In this document: positions 31,715-45,900 of the stretch, one piece after another
Numbering within the stretch: position 1 is the stretch's first letter
Layout: every line of letters starts with the position of its first letter
NCBI GenBank assembly: GCA_964019425.1
Contig: OZ025837.1
Span: forward strand, 62,001 to 126,000
Length of the DNA: 64,000 nt
From: Flectonema sp. DT1601
Lineage: Eukaryota > Euglenozoa > Diplonemea > Diplonemida > Diplonemidae
Direction of reading: 5' to 3'
The notes under the pieces: model-generated
Databases searched by the model: none
What the model was told of the DNA's origin: nothing
The model's input: the letters and a program-made list of their open reading frames with translations, nothing else
Translations under genes and position numbers: made by a program

Positions 31715-33946
31715 TTAAGCATCCAACTTCTGTCGTTGTTTTTGAAGACGATCAGCGAGTTCGTTGCTACCTCCACAAGGAGTCTCTTGAAGCATTGGTG
31801 CCTGAGGTCTGACTGATGAGGAAGTTGTATTAACCTGATTTGGTTTATTAGATTCGATGTGATCATTACCAACATCAACTGGTGGCATAGCAGCTGACAA
31901 ACTATCAGCTGCCGTCGGTGATATTTCCGTCTCAGAAATCAAATCATTCGACAAAGAGCTGGCTGCTGGGTCATTCCCTTCCATCTGGAATGCTGGTGGT
32001 TGAAGTGCTGTTTCTTCGTAGTCTCCAGTCGGTGATTTATTCGTTTGTTTCGTTGGAAGAGATCTTCTATACCAAAGAAAACCCCCTCCCAGTCCTAGAA
32101 GCGCCACTACAGCAATCACTATGCCGACTATTACTCCAGTGGAAGCACTGCTGTTGGAACTTTTTGATAATGGTTTATCTGGAACTAGACATCCACCTGG
32201 GTAGTATGAATAAGGTGCGTAGATTACATGATCACCATCAGCATTCCTAGCAGAGACAACAATTTGATAAAACATACACAACCCATTAAGAGATGGTGCA
32301 ATTGCCCAACTGGGAACATCCATACTCAACTTCTTCTTCCAAGGTTTGATATGACTTGAAAGGTTCGCCACGCTAAGTAGATCGTCCGTAACTTGTTCAG
32401 GCATTCTGAATAATGCTTTATCTTTTGATACAAAAACTTCGTATGAAATTGGTGACTTACTCTTAGCAGCGTGGAATGATATTGTTGCTGCTTCTCCTTC
32501 GAGAGCTGTGTTAGTTTTCGTGACTGCCAGACCTGTATTTGGATACAATCCCATCCCTCCGGAGTGCAATCCTTCCGGTCCAGTTCGAACCCAGATGTCA
32601 ATGTTTTGACCGTCTGAATCCGGGTTGAGTAGCTTTAAGAGAACACAGTAAGTACCTTCGCGAAGAGTTTTAGATTTTTTCTCTCCATAAGGTAAGTTGA
32701 TACCACTCCAAAGACCGTATTCAGTGTAACCGTGTTCTGATATGTTAGCATTGCTTGGACATTCATCTAAACCATCTTCTTGATAAATAGAAACACTGAC
32801 ATCACTGGTGTTATCAGGATGATGAAATGCTGTCAGCGGACTTGTGTACCACAACAGCTGCATGTACGACGGTTCACTCCCTGCCTCCACAACAAAATGA
32901 AATCTATAAGCGCTACTATCACCGTTCAATGTAACTTGGTGGGCGACATTATTCTCTAACAATGTACTATCAGTACCAACCTCTTGAGTTCGCACCCCTC
33001 TTGACATCTGAGCCACCGGAGATGTTAGAATATGATCTCCAAGATCAATTCTGTGTGACGTCATTTTTTCAGTTGTGCCGATGCAGTCGGATTGCATAGT
33101 AGTAGATATTAAGCAGGAATGTGTAGAATTTGAGTGATGGCCAAGACGAAGGGGTTCTGCTCTACCTAAAGTGACTTCTGAATTAGACTCGTGGAGGATT
33201 ATTGATTTCTTAGTAATCTTAGAGAGGTTCACTGTGCATGTTGAACCTGATGTACTTCCTTTGATGACTCTCACAAATAGATTGCTGTATTTTGTTGTTG
33301 TGATGTAGGCACCAGAAACATAGTGACCTCCACCTGCATGTAGCAGTACTCCTCCTAGAGATGGGGTGAAGGAGTTTTCCCAGATTTCTATTCCACAATA
33401 CTCGTTGGAGTTTGATGGCGACGATGAAATTAAAATTTTTTGAGTCCTGTCAGACCCATCGTGAATAATCTTAAAATACTCCTTCATCTTCATGGTATCC
33501 ACACTACTCGACTCCAACGTCGAAAGAGGAATCGAAGTAATAATTTCAACATCAGAACAGCTCCAGTAGACTCCTCCAAATTTAGATTTGTATTTAAATG
33601 TCAAAACAGACGTTTCTTCTTTCAAAACGACAGTCAAACTGTAAGTACCTTTCTTGCGATAATTATTTATTTGTAGTATTTCTCCTGTATTTGATCCGAT
33701 TGTGACCTCACCTCCGTTTCTTATTTCAAACATGACATTAACAGTCCCTGATTGCATTGTAGTCACGTGTTGTTGTCGTTGTTGAAATGCGGTTCTACCA
33801 CATGTTTGCTGATCATCACCAAGGTTATCAATAACATGATATCCTAATCTAGACTTTCTCGGTTCTGGGAATAACATCCTTCCACCACCTCCTTCCTCAT
33901 AACAACTACTTACAAAGAAGAGAGACAGTATTATGAAGATTCTCAT
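31715..33946 (-). CDS. Type I membrane protein with a large ectodomain, 743 aa, unknown function
   Basis: A signal peptide covers about residues 1-15 (MRIFIILSLFFVSSC). The ectodomain (to about 605) has scattered Cys, many beta-strand-like segments and several Asn-x-Ser/Thr sites. Just after the signal peptide, RMLFPEPRKSR followed by a Cys-Gly pair and a Gly-rich strand recalls the mature start of copper-binding or chitin-binding auxiliary proteins, but there is no histidine at the start and I would not assign it. One transmembrane helix (TGVIVGIVIAVVALLGLGGG) follows, then a cytoplasmic tail of about 110 residues rich in Pro, Ser and acidic residues. It is probably a plasma-membrane receptor or adhesion protein. 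Intronless despite its size. Confidence 0.75.
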   Translation of the reverse strand: MRIFIILSLFFVSSCYEEGGGGRMLFPEPRKSRLGYHVIDNLGDDQQTCGRTAFQQRQQHVTTMQSGTVNVMFEIRNGGEVTIGSNTGEILQINNYRKKGTYSLTVVLKEETSVLTFKYKSKFGGVYWSCSDVEIITSIPLSTLESSSVDTMKMKEYFKIIHDGSDRTQKILISSSPSNSNEYCGIEIWENSFTPSLGGVLLHAGGGHYVSGAYITTTKYSNLFVRVIKGSTSGSTCTVNLSKITKKSIILHESNSEVTLGRAEPLRLGHHSNSTHSCLISTTMQSDCIGTTEKMTSHRIDLGDHILTSPVAQMSRGVRTQEVGTDSTLLENNVAHQVTLNGDSSAYRFHFVVEAGSEPSYMQLLWYTSPLTAFHHPDNTSDVSVSIYQEDGLDECPSNANISEHGYTEYGLWSGINLPYGEKKSKTLREGTYCVLLKLLNPDSDGQNIDIWVRTGPEGLHSGGMGLYPNTGLAVTKTNTALEGEAATISFHAAKSKSPISYEVFVSKDKALFRMPEQVTDDLLSVANLSSHIKPWKKKLSMDVPSWAIAPSLNGLCMFYQIVVSARNADGDHVIYAPYSYYPGGCLVPDKPLSKSSNSSASTGVIVGIVIAVVALLGLGGGFLWYRRSLPTKQTNKSPTGDYEETALQPPAFQMEGNDPAASSLSNDLISETEISPTAADSLSAAMPPVDVGNDHIESNKPNQVNTTSSSVRPQAPMLQETPCGGSNELADRLQKQRQKLDA

Positions 33947-34371
33947 TGTTATGTATGTTTTTTTATATCCCTCTTTCCCCTCCTTTCATTTTGAATAAAT
34001 AAAAAAATTAATAATATATTGCTTTCGTTGGATTACATCAAAAAAAAACGTAAAAAGGAAAAAAAACGATAACAAAACGGATTCCTGAATAGTCAACAAA
34101 TCAACGAGACATTGCAGGAATCACAGAATTGTTGTTCTGGGGAAGTGGAATTGTTGGGAGGGTCGACTGCGACTCTCGTGCGTTGTCTGAGGAATACAAA
34201 AAAAAAAAAAAAAAAAAAAAGGTAATCATAATAAAAAGATTAGTGGTGCAGTTGCATGTTGGCACGCAAACTAAACAACAATAAAAAAAACTTACAATTA
34301 AAAAAGGAAGAGGAAGGGGGAAAACAAAAAAAAAATAAAAATAACAACAGGTTTCAGTATTAAGGAATAAC
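33947..34371. other. Intergenic between the membrane protein and beta-tubulin; no gene seen
   Basis: Contains the tubulin 3' flank and an A-run at 34199-34220. A frame across 34101-34412 reads through the tubulin last exon in another phase and is not credible. Confidence 0.5.
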
Positions 34372-36373
<2,002 letters not shown>

Positions 36374-37597
36374 TCATTGAAAACTACAGCATTTCGCTGA
36401 TGCAGCACTTTTAACGGAAGACTGTCGAGGACAGTCGGAATTCCGAACAAACGCAAACCTCTTACTGTGATTAATAGCCCAAGACATCTCTGGTTCTCCT
36501 TTAAGTGATATAATATCATTACCCTCAGGTGTTGTTATGATGTTGAAATAACAATTCCTTCTATCAGCTGCCCTGATTATTAGATGACAATCATGACGTC
36601 GCATTGCAACAAAGAAAGACGGAAAGGAAGCAGGAACTAATAAAAACACACCCGGAGACACACAAACTTTATGAAAAGATGCGTGAAGCCTTGATATAGG
36701 AAGGTACTGAACGTCGTAAGCAACCAATAACTGGAATCCATGGCTGACAGATAAGAATCCTCCACTCTCTGTTTGAAATGAAATTATTGAAGATCCACTT
36801 TGAATGAGATCCGGATACGAATTTCCAACTTGTGGAATGTCAATCAAGGCAGCCTCATCACCAGAAACACAAAGTCCATTTCTAATCGCAAACGACTTCT
36901 TCGGAGGCAACGACACTATCGGTCCTTCCTTAGCATGCAAAGCTTTGCTAATGACTGCTATCTTTGACTCGACACATTGACATACAAAGTCTGTGTGATC
37001 GAAGAGGTCGAGTGTGTATGTGGATTTTGCTATTTCTGTTCGTATGAATTTTGTTGGAGTTCCTACAAGACTAAGGACCACATTAATAGCGAAACCAGCT
37101 CTCTGACCAATAAAAACTGGATAGTCACAGTGAGCTATTGAGATTAGGTTTGGCTTGGTTGGATCTGTTCTGAGAATCACAAATTTTTGATTTCGAGACG
37201 GAACAGAATTCTGAGAGAAATGCTCAAAAACTAACCCACCATTCCTATTATCAGCAGTTAATCTGAGCCGCTTGTTTCCAACATCAGTTTCAATTGTGAC
37301 CGTGGGAGGGTTTTCTTGAGGCTCTACCCTCGTCATTTTGAAACAACTACCAACCTTTTCAACCACTTCCTCATACAGTCCTATTGATATTTCTTCTAAG
37401 TCGGTCATCCCTTTTAATGCCTCTCCATTAAGTTGATCACCCTCATAATATATTACACATCTCCTTTCATCGCAATTTGCTTCATCCATAACTCTACAAG
37501 AGAAATCCTTAACAGTGTCGTCAGGATAGAGTGGTACAACACAACCACCTCCTTCTATTCGGACATTTATGTTAATACTCATATTGAGTTCTTTCAC
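36374..37597 (-). CDS. Protein with N-terminal ubiquitin-like fold and possible beta-trefoil repeats, 407 aa
   Basis: No named family recognised. Residues about 6-75 (VVPLYPDDTVKDFSCRVMDE through EEISIGLYEEV) have the strand-turn-helix rhythm of a ubiquitin-like domain, including an x-Tyr-x-Gly-Asp-x-Leu-x-Gly turn. The following 300 residues are beta-rich, with three or four spaced segments such as LVFEHFSQNSV, GGFLSVSHGFQLLV and KRFAFVRNSD that resemble strands of fascin-like beta-trefoils. There is no signal peptide or membrane segment; the C-terminus ends in CCSFQ, which is close to, but not, a standard prenylation box. Start could be residue 1 or Met6. A cytosolic adaptor is plausible. 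Confidence 0.65.
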   Translation of the reverse strand: MKELNMSININVRIEGGGCVVPLYPDDTVKDFSCRVMDEANCDERRCVIYYEGDQLNGEALKGMTDLEEISIGLYEEVVEKVGSCFKMTRVEPQENPPTVTIETDVGNKRLRLTADNRNGGLVFEHFSQNSVPSRNQKFVILRTDPTKPNLISIAHCDYPVFIGQRAGFAINVVLSLVGTPTKFIRTEIAKSTYTLDLFDHTDFVCQCVESKIAVISKALHAKEGPIVSLPPKKSFAIRNGLCVSGDEAALIDIPQVGNSYPDLIQSGSSIISFQTESGGFLSVSHGFQLLVAYDVQYLPISRLHASFHKVCVSPGVFLLVPASFPSFFVAMRRHDCHLIIRAADRRNCYFNIITTPEGNDIISLKGEPEMSWAINHSKRFAFVRNSDCPRQSSVKSAASAKCCSFQ

Positions 37598-37750
37598 TGT
37601 TGTTTTTTTTTAAAAATTAAATTAGACAGAAAATTAAAAGATAACTAACTTTCAATAATAAACCAACTCAAGCAAAAGGAAAGGTGTTTGCTGAGTCATT
37701 TTACAGTACTAGGGGGAAGTAACAACTTCCCGGGGAAGTGAGAACAGGTA

Positions 37751-38722
37751 TTAAGCTAACCTATACGGTCGGCAAGACTCTAAGTGAGATTTGAGCTTTG
37801 GGATGTTCGTTTGTTTTTGGTGACACCATCGACAACTCAATCCAACGTCTATTTTATCCTCCGCTGCTATGACAATCTGACCCTCAATTTGCAATCTCCG
37901 TTCAATTTCATCGGCAGAGATGAAATTCGGAGGAATAAACGACACGTAGTGTTTCTTCGTTTTCATACAAGAAGAAGACAGATCTGTAGACATAACATGA
38001 CAGTGAAGCGGATTAAGAGAAGGAGTTCCGTGATATCCAACTTGCCATTCAACAAACATAGATATAGAATTACATATCTCCTTTGCAATAGAATGCATAT
38101 CCTGAATCTCCCTCAGATCATTTATTGTCAAGTCGGAAGGGGTAGCCGTTGTCAAATTCAGACAAAATCCCAACAAGTGAAAACAACTCTTTGGAAAGGC
38201 ATCGTATATAAATAAAAACCGTCGATTATTAAAGAAGACACGTGCGTCATCAGTTGGTTGCTTGTCTCTAAGTTGAACTAAAGCACTTTTCAAAGCATTT
38301 AAAGAGGGAGGACCACCAGTCAGACGAGTGTTGTTATAATTTTGGAATTGCAACAAAGACGAAGAAGGTTTGCCTAAAGGTGTAATTTGAACTTCACAAG
38401 GATGGTCATTGACGTCTAGTGTGAGTCTATCACCAGTGAACACTTCGATATTTAATCCTCTCTTGGAAAGTTGAATCACAGATCCGCATTCTTTTCTTAC
38501 TAGAATACTACTTCCATGTTCTCTGCCACAGGATACTCTCAATCTTGGTATGTCGCTCTCCCACATTAGTATCAGTTGTTTACTTGATATTCTCCTGCTT
38601 CCACCAGCAACGTTATCTCTTCCAATTATGTTTTGTCCCTCAGTTAGTTTACATCTAAGGAAGCAACTCTTACAAGACAATCCTTCAAACAACGCTGGAA
38701 CTAGTTGGCAGTCATATTTCAT
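37751..38722 (-). CDS. APTX: Aprataxin (FHA-HIT-zinc finger), 323 aa
   Basis: DNA deadenylase that removes AMP left on DNA 5' ends by failed ligation; nuclear, acts with the single-strand break repair machinery. Three domains are in the standard order. An FHA-like domain covers about 10-115 (GQNIIGRDNVAGGSRRISS). The HIT domain covers about 130-265: FIYDAFPKSCFHLL matches the strand before the active site, and GYHGTPSLNPLHCHVMSTD holds the histidine pair (His240, His242), with Pro at the first triad position as some yeast enzymes have a non-His there. The end is a zinc finger (Cys297, Cys300, His313, Cys317), a C2HC arrangement where animal aprataxin is C2H2. MKTKKHYVSF matches the conserved KNKKHW segment. 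Intronless. It sits in the same window as a repair polymerase, but nothing shows they are linked. Confidence 0.93.
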   Translation of the reverse strand: MKYDCQLVPALFEGLSCKSCFLRCKLTEGQNIIGRDNVAGGSRRISSKQLILMWESDIPRLRVSCGREHGSSILVRKECGSVIQLSKRGLNIEVFTGDRLTLDVNDHPCEVQITPLGKPSSSLLQFQNYNNTRLTGGPPSLNALKSALVQLRDKQPTDDARVFFNNRRFLFIYDAFPKSCFHLLGFCLNLTTATPSDLTINDLREIQDMHSIAKEICNSISMFVEWQVGYHGTPSLNPLHCHVMSTDLSSSCMKTKKHYVSFIPPNFISADEIERRLQIEGQIVIAAEDKIDVGLSCRWCHQKQTNIPKLKSHLESCRPYRLA

Positions 38723-39930
38723 TGTTGTTGACCTGAAATTTAAAAAAAAAAAAAGTATAAGCCTTCTGGGAAAAGCGCTGTAAAAAAAATATAATTCCGA
38801 TTCAAACTGTTTTCCGTGTGACTGGAATAAAGTTAGTTAAGAATATGAGTTTAGGTTTAAGTTAGCAAAATACAAACTGATGACTACGAGGGGTCTGGGT
38901 AGCCCGCATCAGAAAGGACCCAATCGCTCGAAGATTGTAGTTTCATAGTATCGGCTGGAAGTGATCGACTTCCAGCCTCCACCTTGCCCAGAGGTAAAAC
39001 ATTGAGTTTATCTCTCACATACAACATGACAGGAGATTTTTTTTTTTTTTTTTTTTTAACCATCACCAAGGAATCGAACTTGACAACAATAAAAAAAAAA
39101 AAAACATAAAAAAAAAATAAAGTGAGGTAAATAGAGAGGAGGAATATGGATCAGGGCAGCTAAAAACTGCATCTTTACAATATAGAATATAACTGTTCAC
39201 ATCTTAAGCACTATGTATAGGGTGCTGTTACTGCTTCTTTTCCGAAGTAATGGTATCCGTGTGTTCAGCATGAAAAAAAAAATATTACTTCAGGTCCAAT
39301 AGGAAGACAGATACAATTGAAAATGAATTAAAAAAAAAAAAAAACACCACTAGCGAAACAAAATTTAAAAAAGGCGAGATGGGAAATAAATAAATTGAGG
39401 AAAAACTCCTTATCTCAACACAAAAGTATTTTTCTTTTTTTTTTTTTTTTTTGATTAGATTTTGCCTTTCTCCTCCTAACACATGGGCACGTATATGATT
39501 GAATTTTCGGTAGTTGATTGACAGGTGGCGGGTTTTTTAACCACAGGTCACACGAAAGGGCACCTGTGTACGGAGTTGGCGAAACTTTTGTGTTCAGACA
39601 AGAAGTTTTCCCAAAAAATAAAAAAAAAAAACGGTATTTTTGAAATACGTTTTTAGCAGAGGAGGCAGTTCCAGCGATAAAGTCACTGAGGCCATAGTGA
39701 GTTCTCTTTTTTCAGATTGAAAAAAAAAAAAAAAAACCGTAGTTTAGTTTTTTTTTTACTTATAAAAATCATAGTGCACAAAGCATCAACATTTCAACAC
39801 AGTGGCACTGCAAGGGATAATTTATTTTCTTCCTTTTTTAAAGTTTCTTGTTCTTGTGATAATAACCTACGATTTTTCTATTTAAAGATAATTGTAAATT
39901 TCTTTTAGAAAAAAGAAAAAAATATTCAAA
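38723..39930. other. Intergenic; no gene seen
   Basis: A short perfect hairpin GGCTGGAAGT-GATC-GACTTCCAGCC lies near 38955-38977 in a stretch of ordinary composition (38880-39040). T/A runs at 39038, 39093, 39330, 39436 and 39720. I see no gene; the hairpin stretch could belong to a small RNA or a decayed element. Confidence 0.5.
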
Positions 39931-42900
39931 TCAACAAGAGACAGTAAGCAAGTTCTCCGTTACTTCGATTTCTTCCATCGGCACTTCAACCAACCTGGAT
40001 GGTGTTTCAACGTCACTCGTTTCTTTGTCTTCTTTTCGGAAGCAGCTTAAATAGACCATAATACTTATAAAGGAGCCCAGCACGGCACAGCACACACCCA
40101 TGATGATAAAAAGCAAAGTGCCGCTATCACTGGCGTGTCTCCAATCACTCGTGTTGACTTTAATTGTGATGGCGGCGATGACTTTTGTTCCTGAAAAAGC
40201 GCTGTTGTTTGATTTTGTGGCGACTTCAACATCGGTTTCGATCATCTCGACTGCCTTTGTGATATTCGCTCCTTCTTCCATTGTCAGTTCGTACTCGACG
40301 ATTGAAAGATCTTGTTTAGCTTCGGTGGGTACGAAGCTTCTCGTTGTTTCATTCATTTCTACGCAACCTACGCTGATTCTGAATTCTTCTGTTGCAGGAC
40401 AACCAACAGAACTACATACTGAACTTGGGCATGCAAACAAGACGACAACATCCTCTACTAATTTACTATTCCTATTCACAGCTTTTAGAATCGCCTCCCG
40501 TATTTCAATAAATGAAATCTCAAAAGGTCTTTTCAACACTTCCAAATATGTTCTCAATTTTGGGACATCCTTAATGTCACCATCAAGTTCATCTTCTAAT
40601 TCACTTCTAACAGCGTCCTTGTTTGTTTTATCAAGTTTATCCTGGAGTTCATTCTTAACATCACCCAGGTTGGTTTTCTCTTTTTCAAAATCACTTGCTG
40701 TTTTCTTGTCATTTACAAGTCCGTCTTGGATTTTTAATTCGTCACTGGCTTCAGTCTTGTCGCCATCAAGCTTTTCGATTTCTTTGCCGTTACGTTTTTC
40801 GAATTCGTCACCGGCTTCAGTCTTGTCGCCATCACGTTTTTCGAATTCATCTTTTCCGTCACGCTTGTCGAATTCTTCACCGGCTTCCTTTTCGCCATCA
40901 CGCTTTTCGAATTCCTTTCCGTCACGCTTCTCGAATTCGTCACCGGCTTCGGTCTTGTCGCCATCACGCTTTTCGAATTCATCTTTTCCGTCACGCTTTT
41001 CGAATTCGCCACCGGCTTCAGTTTTGTCGCCATCACGCTTCTCGAATTCATCTTTTCCGTCACGTTTTTCGAATTCATCTTTTCCGTCACCCTTTTCGAA
41101 TTCGTCACCGGCTTCGGTCTTGTCGCCATCACGCTTTTCGAATTCATCTTTTCCGTCACGCTTTTCGAATTCATCTTTTCCGTCACGCTTTTCGAATTCA
41201 TCTTTTCCGTCACGCTTCTCGAATTCATCTTTTCCGTCACGCTTTTCGAATTCGTCACCGGCTTCGGTCTTGTCGCCATCACGCTTTTCGAATTCATCTT
41301 TTCCGTCACGCTTTTCGAATTCATCTTTTCCGTCACGCTTTTCGAATTCATCTTTTCCGTCACGCTTCTCGAATTCATCTTTTCCGTCACGCTTTTCGAA
41401 TTCGTCACCGGCTTCGGTCTTGTCGCCATCACGCTTTTCGAATTCATCTTTTCCGTCACGCTTTTCGAATTCGCCACCGGCTTCAGTTTTGTCGCCATCA
41501 CGCTTCTCGAATTCATCTTTTCCGTCACGTTTTTCGAATTCATCTTTTCCGTCACCCTTTTCGAATTCGTCACCGGCTTCGGTCTTGTCGCCATCACGCT
41601 TTTCGAATTCATCTTTTCCGTCACGCTTTTCGAATTCGTCACCGGCTTCAGTCTTGTCGCCATCACGCTTTTCGAATTTGTCACCGGCTTCAGTCTTGTC
41701 GCCATCACGCTTCTCGAATTCATCTTTTCCGTCACGCTTTTCGAATTCATCTTTTCCGTCACGCTTTTCGAATTCGTCACCGGCTTCAGTCTTGTCGCCA
41801 TCACGCTTTTCGAATTTGTCACCGGCTTCAGTCTTGTCGCCATCACGCTTTTCGAATTCATCTTTTCCGTCACGCTTTTCGAATTCATCTTTTCCGTCAC
41901 GCTTTTCGAATTCATCTTTTCCGTCACGCTTTTCGAATTCATCTTTTCCGTCACGCTTTTCGAATTCGTCACCGGCTTCGGTCTTGTCGCCATCACGCTT
42001 TTCGAATTCATCTTTTCCGTCACGCTTGTCGAATTCGTCACCGGCTTCGGTCTTGTCGCCATCACGCTTTTCGAATTTGTCACCGGCTTCAGTCTTGTCG
42101 CCATCACGCTTCTCGAATTCATCTTTTCCGTCACGCTTTTCGAATTCATCTTTTCCGTCACGCTTTTCGAATTCGTCACCGGCTTCAGTCTTGTCGCCAT
42201 CACGCTTTTCGAATTTGTCACCGGCTTCAGTCTTGTCGCCATCACGCTTTTCGAATTCATCTTTTCCGTCACGCTTTTCGAATTCATCTTTTCCGTCACG
42301 CTTGTCGAATTCGTCACCGGCTTCGGTCTTGTCGCCATCACGCTTCTCGAATTCATCTTTTCCGTCACGCTTTTCGAATTCGTCACCGGCTTCAGTCTTG
42401 TCGCCATCACGCTTTTCGAATTCATCTTTTCCGTCACGCTTTTCGAATTCGTCACCGGCTTCAGTTTTGTCGCCATCACGCTTCTCGAATTCATCTTTTC
42501 CGTCACGCTTTTCGAATTCATCTTTTCCGTCACGCTTTTCGAATTCGTCACCGGCTTCGGTCTTGTCGCCATCACGCTTCTCGAATTCATCTTTTCCGTC
42601 ACGCTTTTCGAATTCGTCACCGGCTTCAGTTTTGTCGCCATCACGCTTCTCGAATTCATCTTTTCCGTCACGCTTTTCGAATTCATCTTTTCCGTCACGC
42701 TTTTCGAATTCGTCACCGGCTTCGGTCTTGTCGCCATCACGCTTCTCGAATTCATCTTTTCCGTCACGCTTTTCGAATTCATCTTTTCCGTCACGCTTTT
42801 CGAATTTGTCACCGGCTTCAGGCTTGTCGCCATCACGCTTTTCGAATTCATCTTTTCCGTCACGCTTTTCGAATTTGTCACCGGCTTCGGTCTTGTCGCC

Positions 42901-45900
42901 ATCACGTTTTTCGAATTTGTCACCGGCTTCAGTCTTGTCGCCATCACGCTTCTCGAATTCATCTTTTCCGTCACGCTTTTCGAATTCGTCACCGGCTTCC
43001 TTCTCACCATCACGCTTTTCGAATTCCTTTCCGTCACGTTTTTCGAATTCTTCACCGGCTTCCTTGTCACCACGCTTTTCGAATTCATCTTTTCCGTCAC
43101 GCTTTTCGAATTCATCACCGGCTTCAGTCTTGTCGCCATCACGCTTTTCGAATTCATCTTTTCCGTCACGCTTCTCGAATTCTTCACCGGCTTCCTTGTC
43201 GCCATCACGCTTTTCGAATTCCTTTCCGTCATGTTTTTCGAATTCGTCACCGGCTTCAGTCTTGTCGCCATCACGCTTCTCGAATTCATCTTTTCCGTCA
43301 CGCTTTTCGAATTCTTCACCAGCTTCCTTCTCACCATCACGCTTTTCGAATTCCTTTCCGTCACGTTTTTCGAATTCTTCACCGGCTTCCTTGTCACCAC
43401 GCTTTTCGAATTCATCTTTTCCGTCACGCTTTTCGAATTCGTAACCGGCTTCGGTCTTGTCGCCATCACGCTTCTCGAATTCATCTTTTCCGTCACGCTT
43501 CTCGAATTCGTCACCGGCTTCGGTCTTGTCACCATCACGCTTTTCGAATTCATCTTTTCCGTCACGCTTTTCGAATTCTTCACCGGCTTCCTTGTCGCCA
43601 TCACGCTTTTCGAATTCCTTTCCGTCATGTTTTTCGAATTCGTCACCGGCTTCAGTCTTGTCATCACGCTTCTCGAATTCATCTTTTCCGTCACGCTTTT
43701 CGAATTCATCTTTTCCGTCACGCTTTTCGAATTTGTCACCGGCTTCAGGCTTGTCGCCATCACGCTTTTCGAATTCATCTTTTCCGTCACGCTTTTCGAA
43801 TTCATCACCGGCTTCGGTCTTGTCGCCATCACGCTTCTCGAATTCATCTTTTCCGTCACGCTTTTCGAATTCATCTTTTCCGTCACGCTTTTCGAATTTG
43901 TCACCGGCTTCAGGCTTGTCGCCATCACGCTTTTCGAATTCATCTTTTCCGTCACGCTTTTCGAATTCATCTTTTCCGTCACGCTTTTCGAATTCGTCAC
44001 CGGCTTCGGTCTTGTCGCCATCACGCTTCTCGAATTCATCTTTTCCGTCACGCTTTTCGAATTCATCTTTTCCGTCACGCTTTTCGAATTTGTCACCGGC
44101 TTCAGGCTTGTCGCCATCACGCTTTTCGAATTCATCTTTTCCGTCACGCTTTTCGAATTTGTCACCGGCTTCGGTCTTGTCGCCATCACGCTTTTCGAAT
44201 TTGTCACCGGCTTCAGTCTTGTCGCCATCACGCTTCTCGAATTCATCTTTTCCGTCACGCTTTTCGAATTCGTCACCGGCTTCCTTCTCACCATCACGCT
44301 TTTCGAATTCCTTTCCGTCACGTTTTTCGAATTCTTCACCGGCTTCCTTGTCGCCATCACGCTTTTCGAATTCATCTTTTCCGTCACGCTTTTCGAATTC
44401 ATCACCGGCTTCAGTCTTGTCGCCATCACGCTTTTCGAATTCATCTTTTCCGTCACGCTTTTCGAATTCTTCACCGGCTTCCTTGTCGCCATCACGCTTT
44501 TCGAATTCATCTTTTCCGTCACGCTTTTCGAATTCATCACCGGCTTCAGTCTTGTCGCCATCACGCTTTTCGAATTCATCTTTTCCGTCACGCTTTTCGA
44601 ATTCTTCACCGGCTTCCTTGTCGCCATCACGCTTTTCGAATTCCTTTCCGTCACGCTTTTCAAATTCGTCACCGGCTTCAGTCTTGTCGCCATCACGCTT
44701 CTCGAATTCATCTTTTCCGTCACGCTTCTCGAATTCTTCACCGGCTTCCTTGTCGCCATCACGCTTTTCGAATTCCTTTCCGTCATGTTTTTCGAATTCG
44801 TCACCGGCTTCAGTCTTGTCGCCATCACGCTTCTCGAATTCATCTTTTCCGTCACGCTTTTCGAATTCTTCACCAGCTTCCTTCTCACCATCACGCTTTT
44901 CGAATTCCTTTCCGTCACGTTTTTCAAATTCTTCACCGGCTTCCTTGTCACCACGCTTTTCGAATTCATCTTTTCCGTCACGCTTTTCGAATTCTTCACC
45001 GGCTTCCTTCTCACCATCACGCTTTTCGAATTCCTTTCCGTCACGTTTTTCAAATTCTTCACCGGCTTCCTTGTCACCATCACGCTTTTCGAATTCATCT
45101 TTTCCGTCACGCTTTTCGAATTCGTCACCGGCTTCCTTCTCACCATCACGCTTTTCGAATTCCTTTCCGTCACGTTTTTCGAATTCTTCACCGGCTTCCT
45201 TGTCGCCATCACGCTTTTCGAATTCATCTTTTCCGTCACGCTTTTCGAATTCATCACCGGCTTCAGTCTTGTCGCCATCACGCTTTTCGAATTCCTTTCC
45301 GTCATGTTTTTCGAATTCGTCACCGGCTTCAGTCTTGTCGCCATCACGCTTCTCGAATTCATCTTTTCCGTCACGCTTTTCGAATTCTTCACCAGCTTCC
45401 TTCTCACCATCACGCTTTTCGAATTCCTTTCCGTCACGTTTTTCAAATTCTTCACCGGCTTCCTTGTCACCACGCTTTTCGAATTCATCTTTTCCGTCAC
45501 GCTTTTCGAATTTGTAACCGGCTTCGGTCTTGTCGCCATCACGCTTCTCGAATTCATCTTTTCCGTCACGCTTCTCGAATTCTTCACCGGCTTCCTTGTC
45601 ACCACGCTTCTCGAATTCATCTTTTCCGTCACGCTTCTCGAATTCGTCACCGGCTTCGGTCTTGTCACCATCACGCTTTTCGAATTCATCTTTTCCGTCA
45701 CGCTTTTCGAATTCTTCACCGGCTTCCTTCTCACCATCACGCTTTTCGAATTCCTTTCCGTCATGTTTTTCGAATTCGTCACCGGCTTCAGTCTTGTCAT
45801 CACGCTTCTCGAATTCATCTTTTCCGTCACGCTTTTCGAATTCTTCACCGGCTTCCTTCTCACCATCACGCTTTTCGAATTCCTTTCCGTCACGTTTTTC

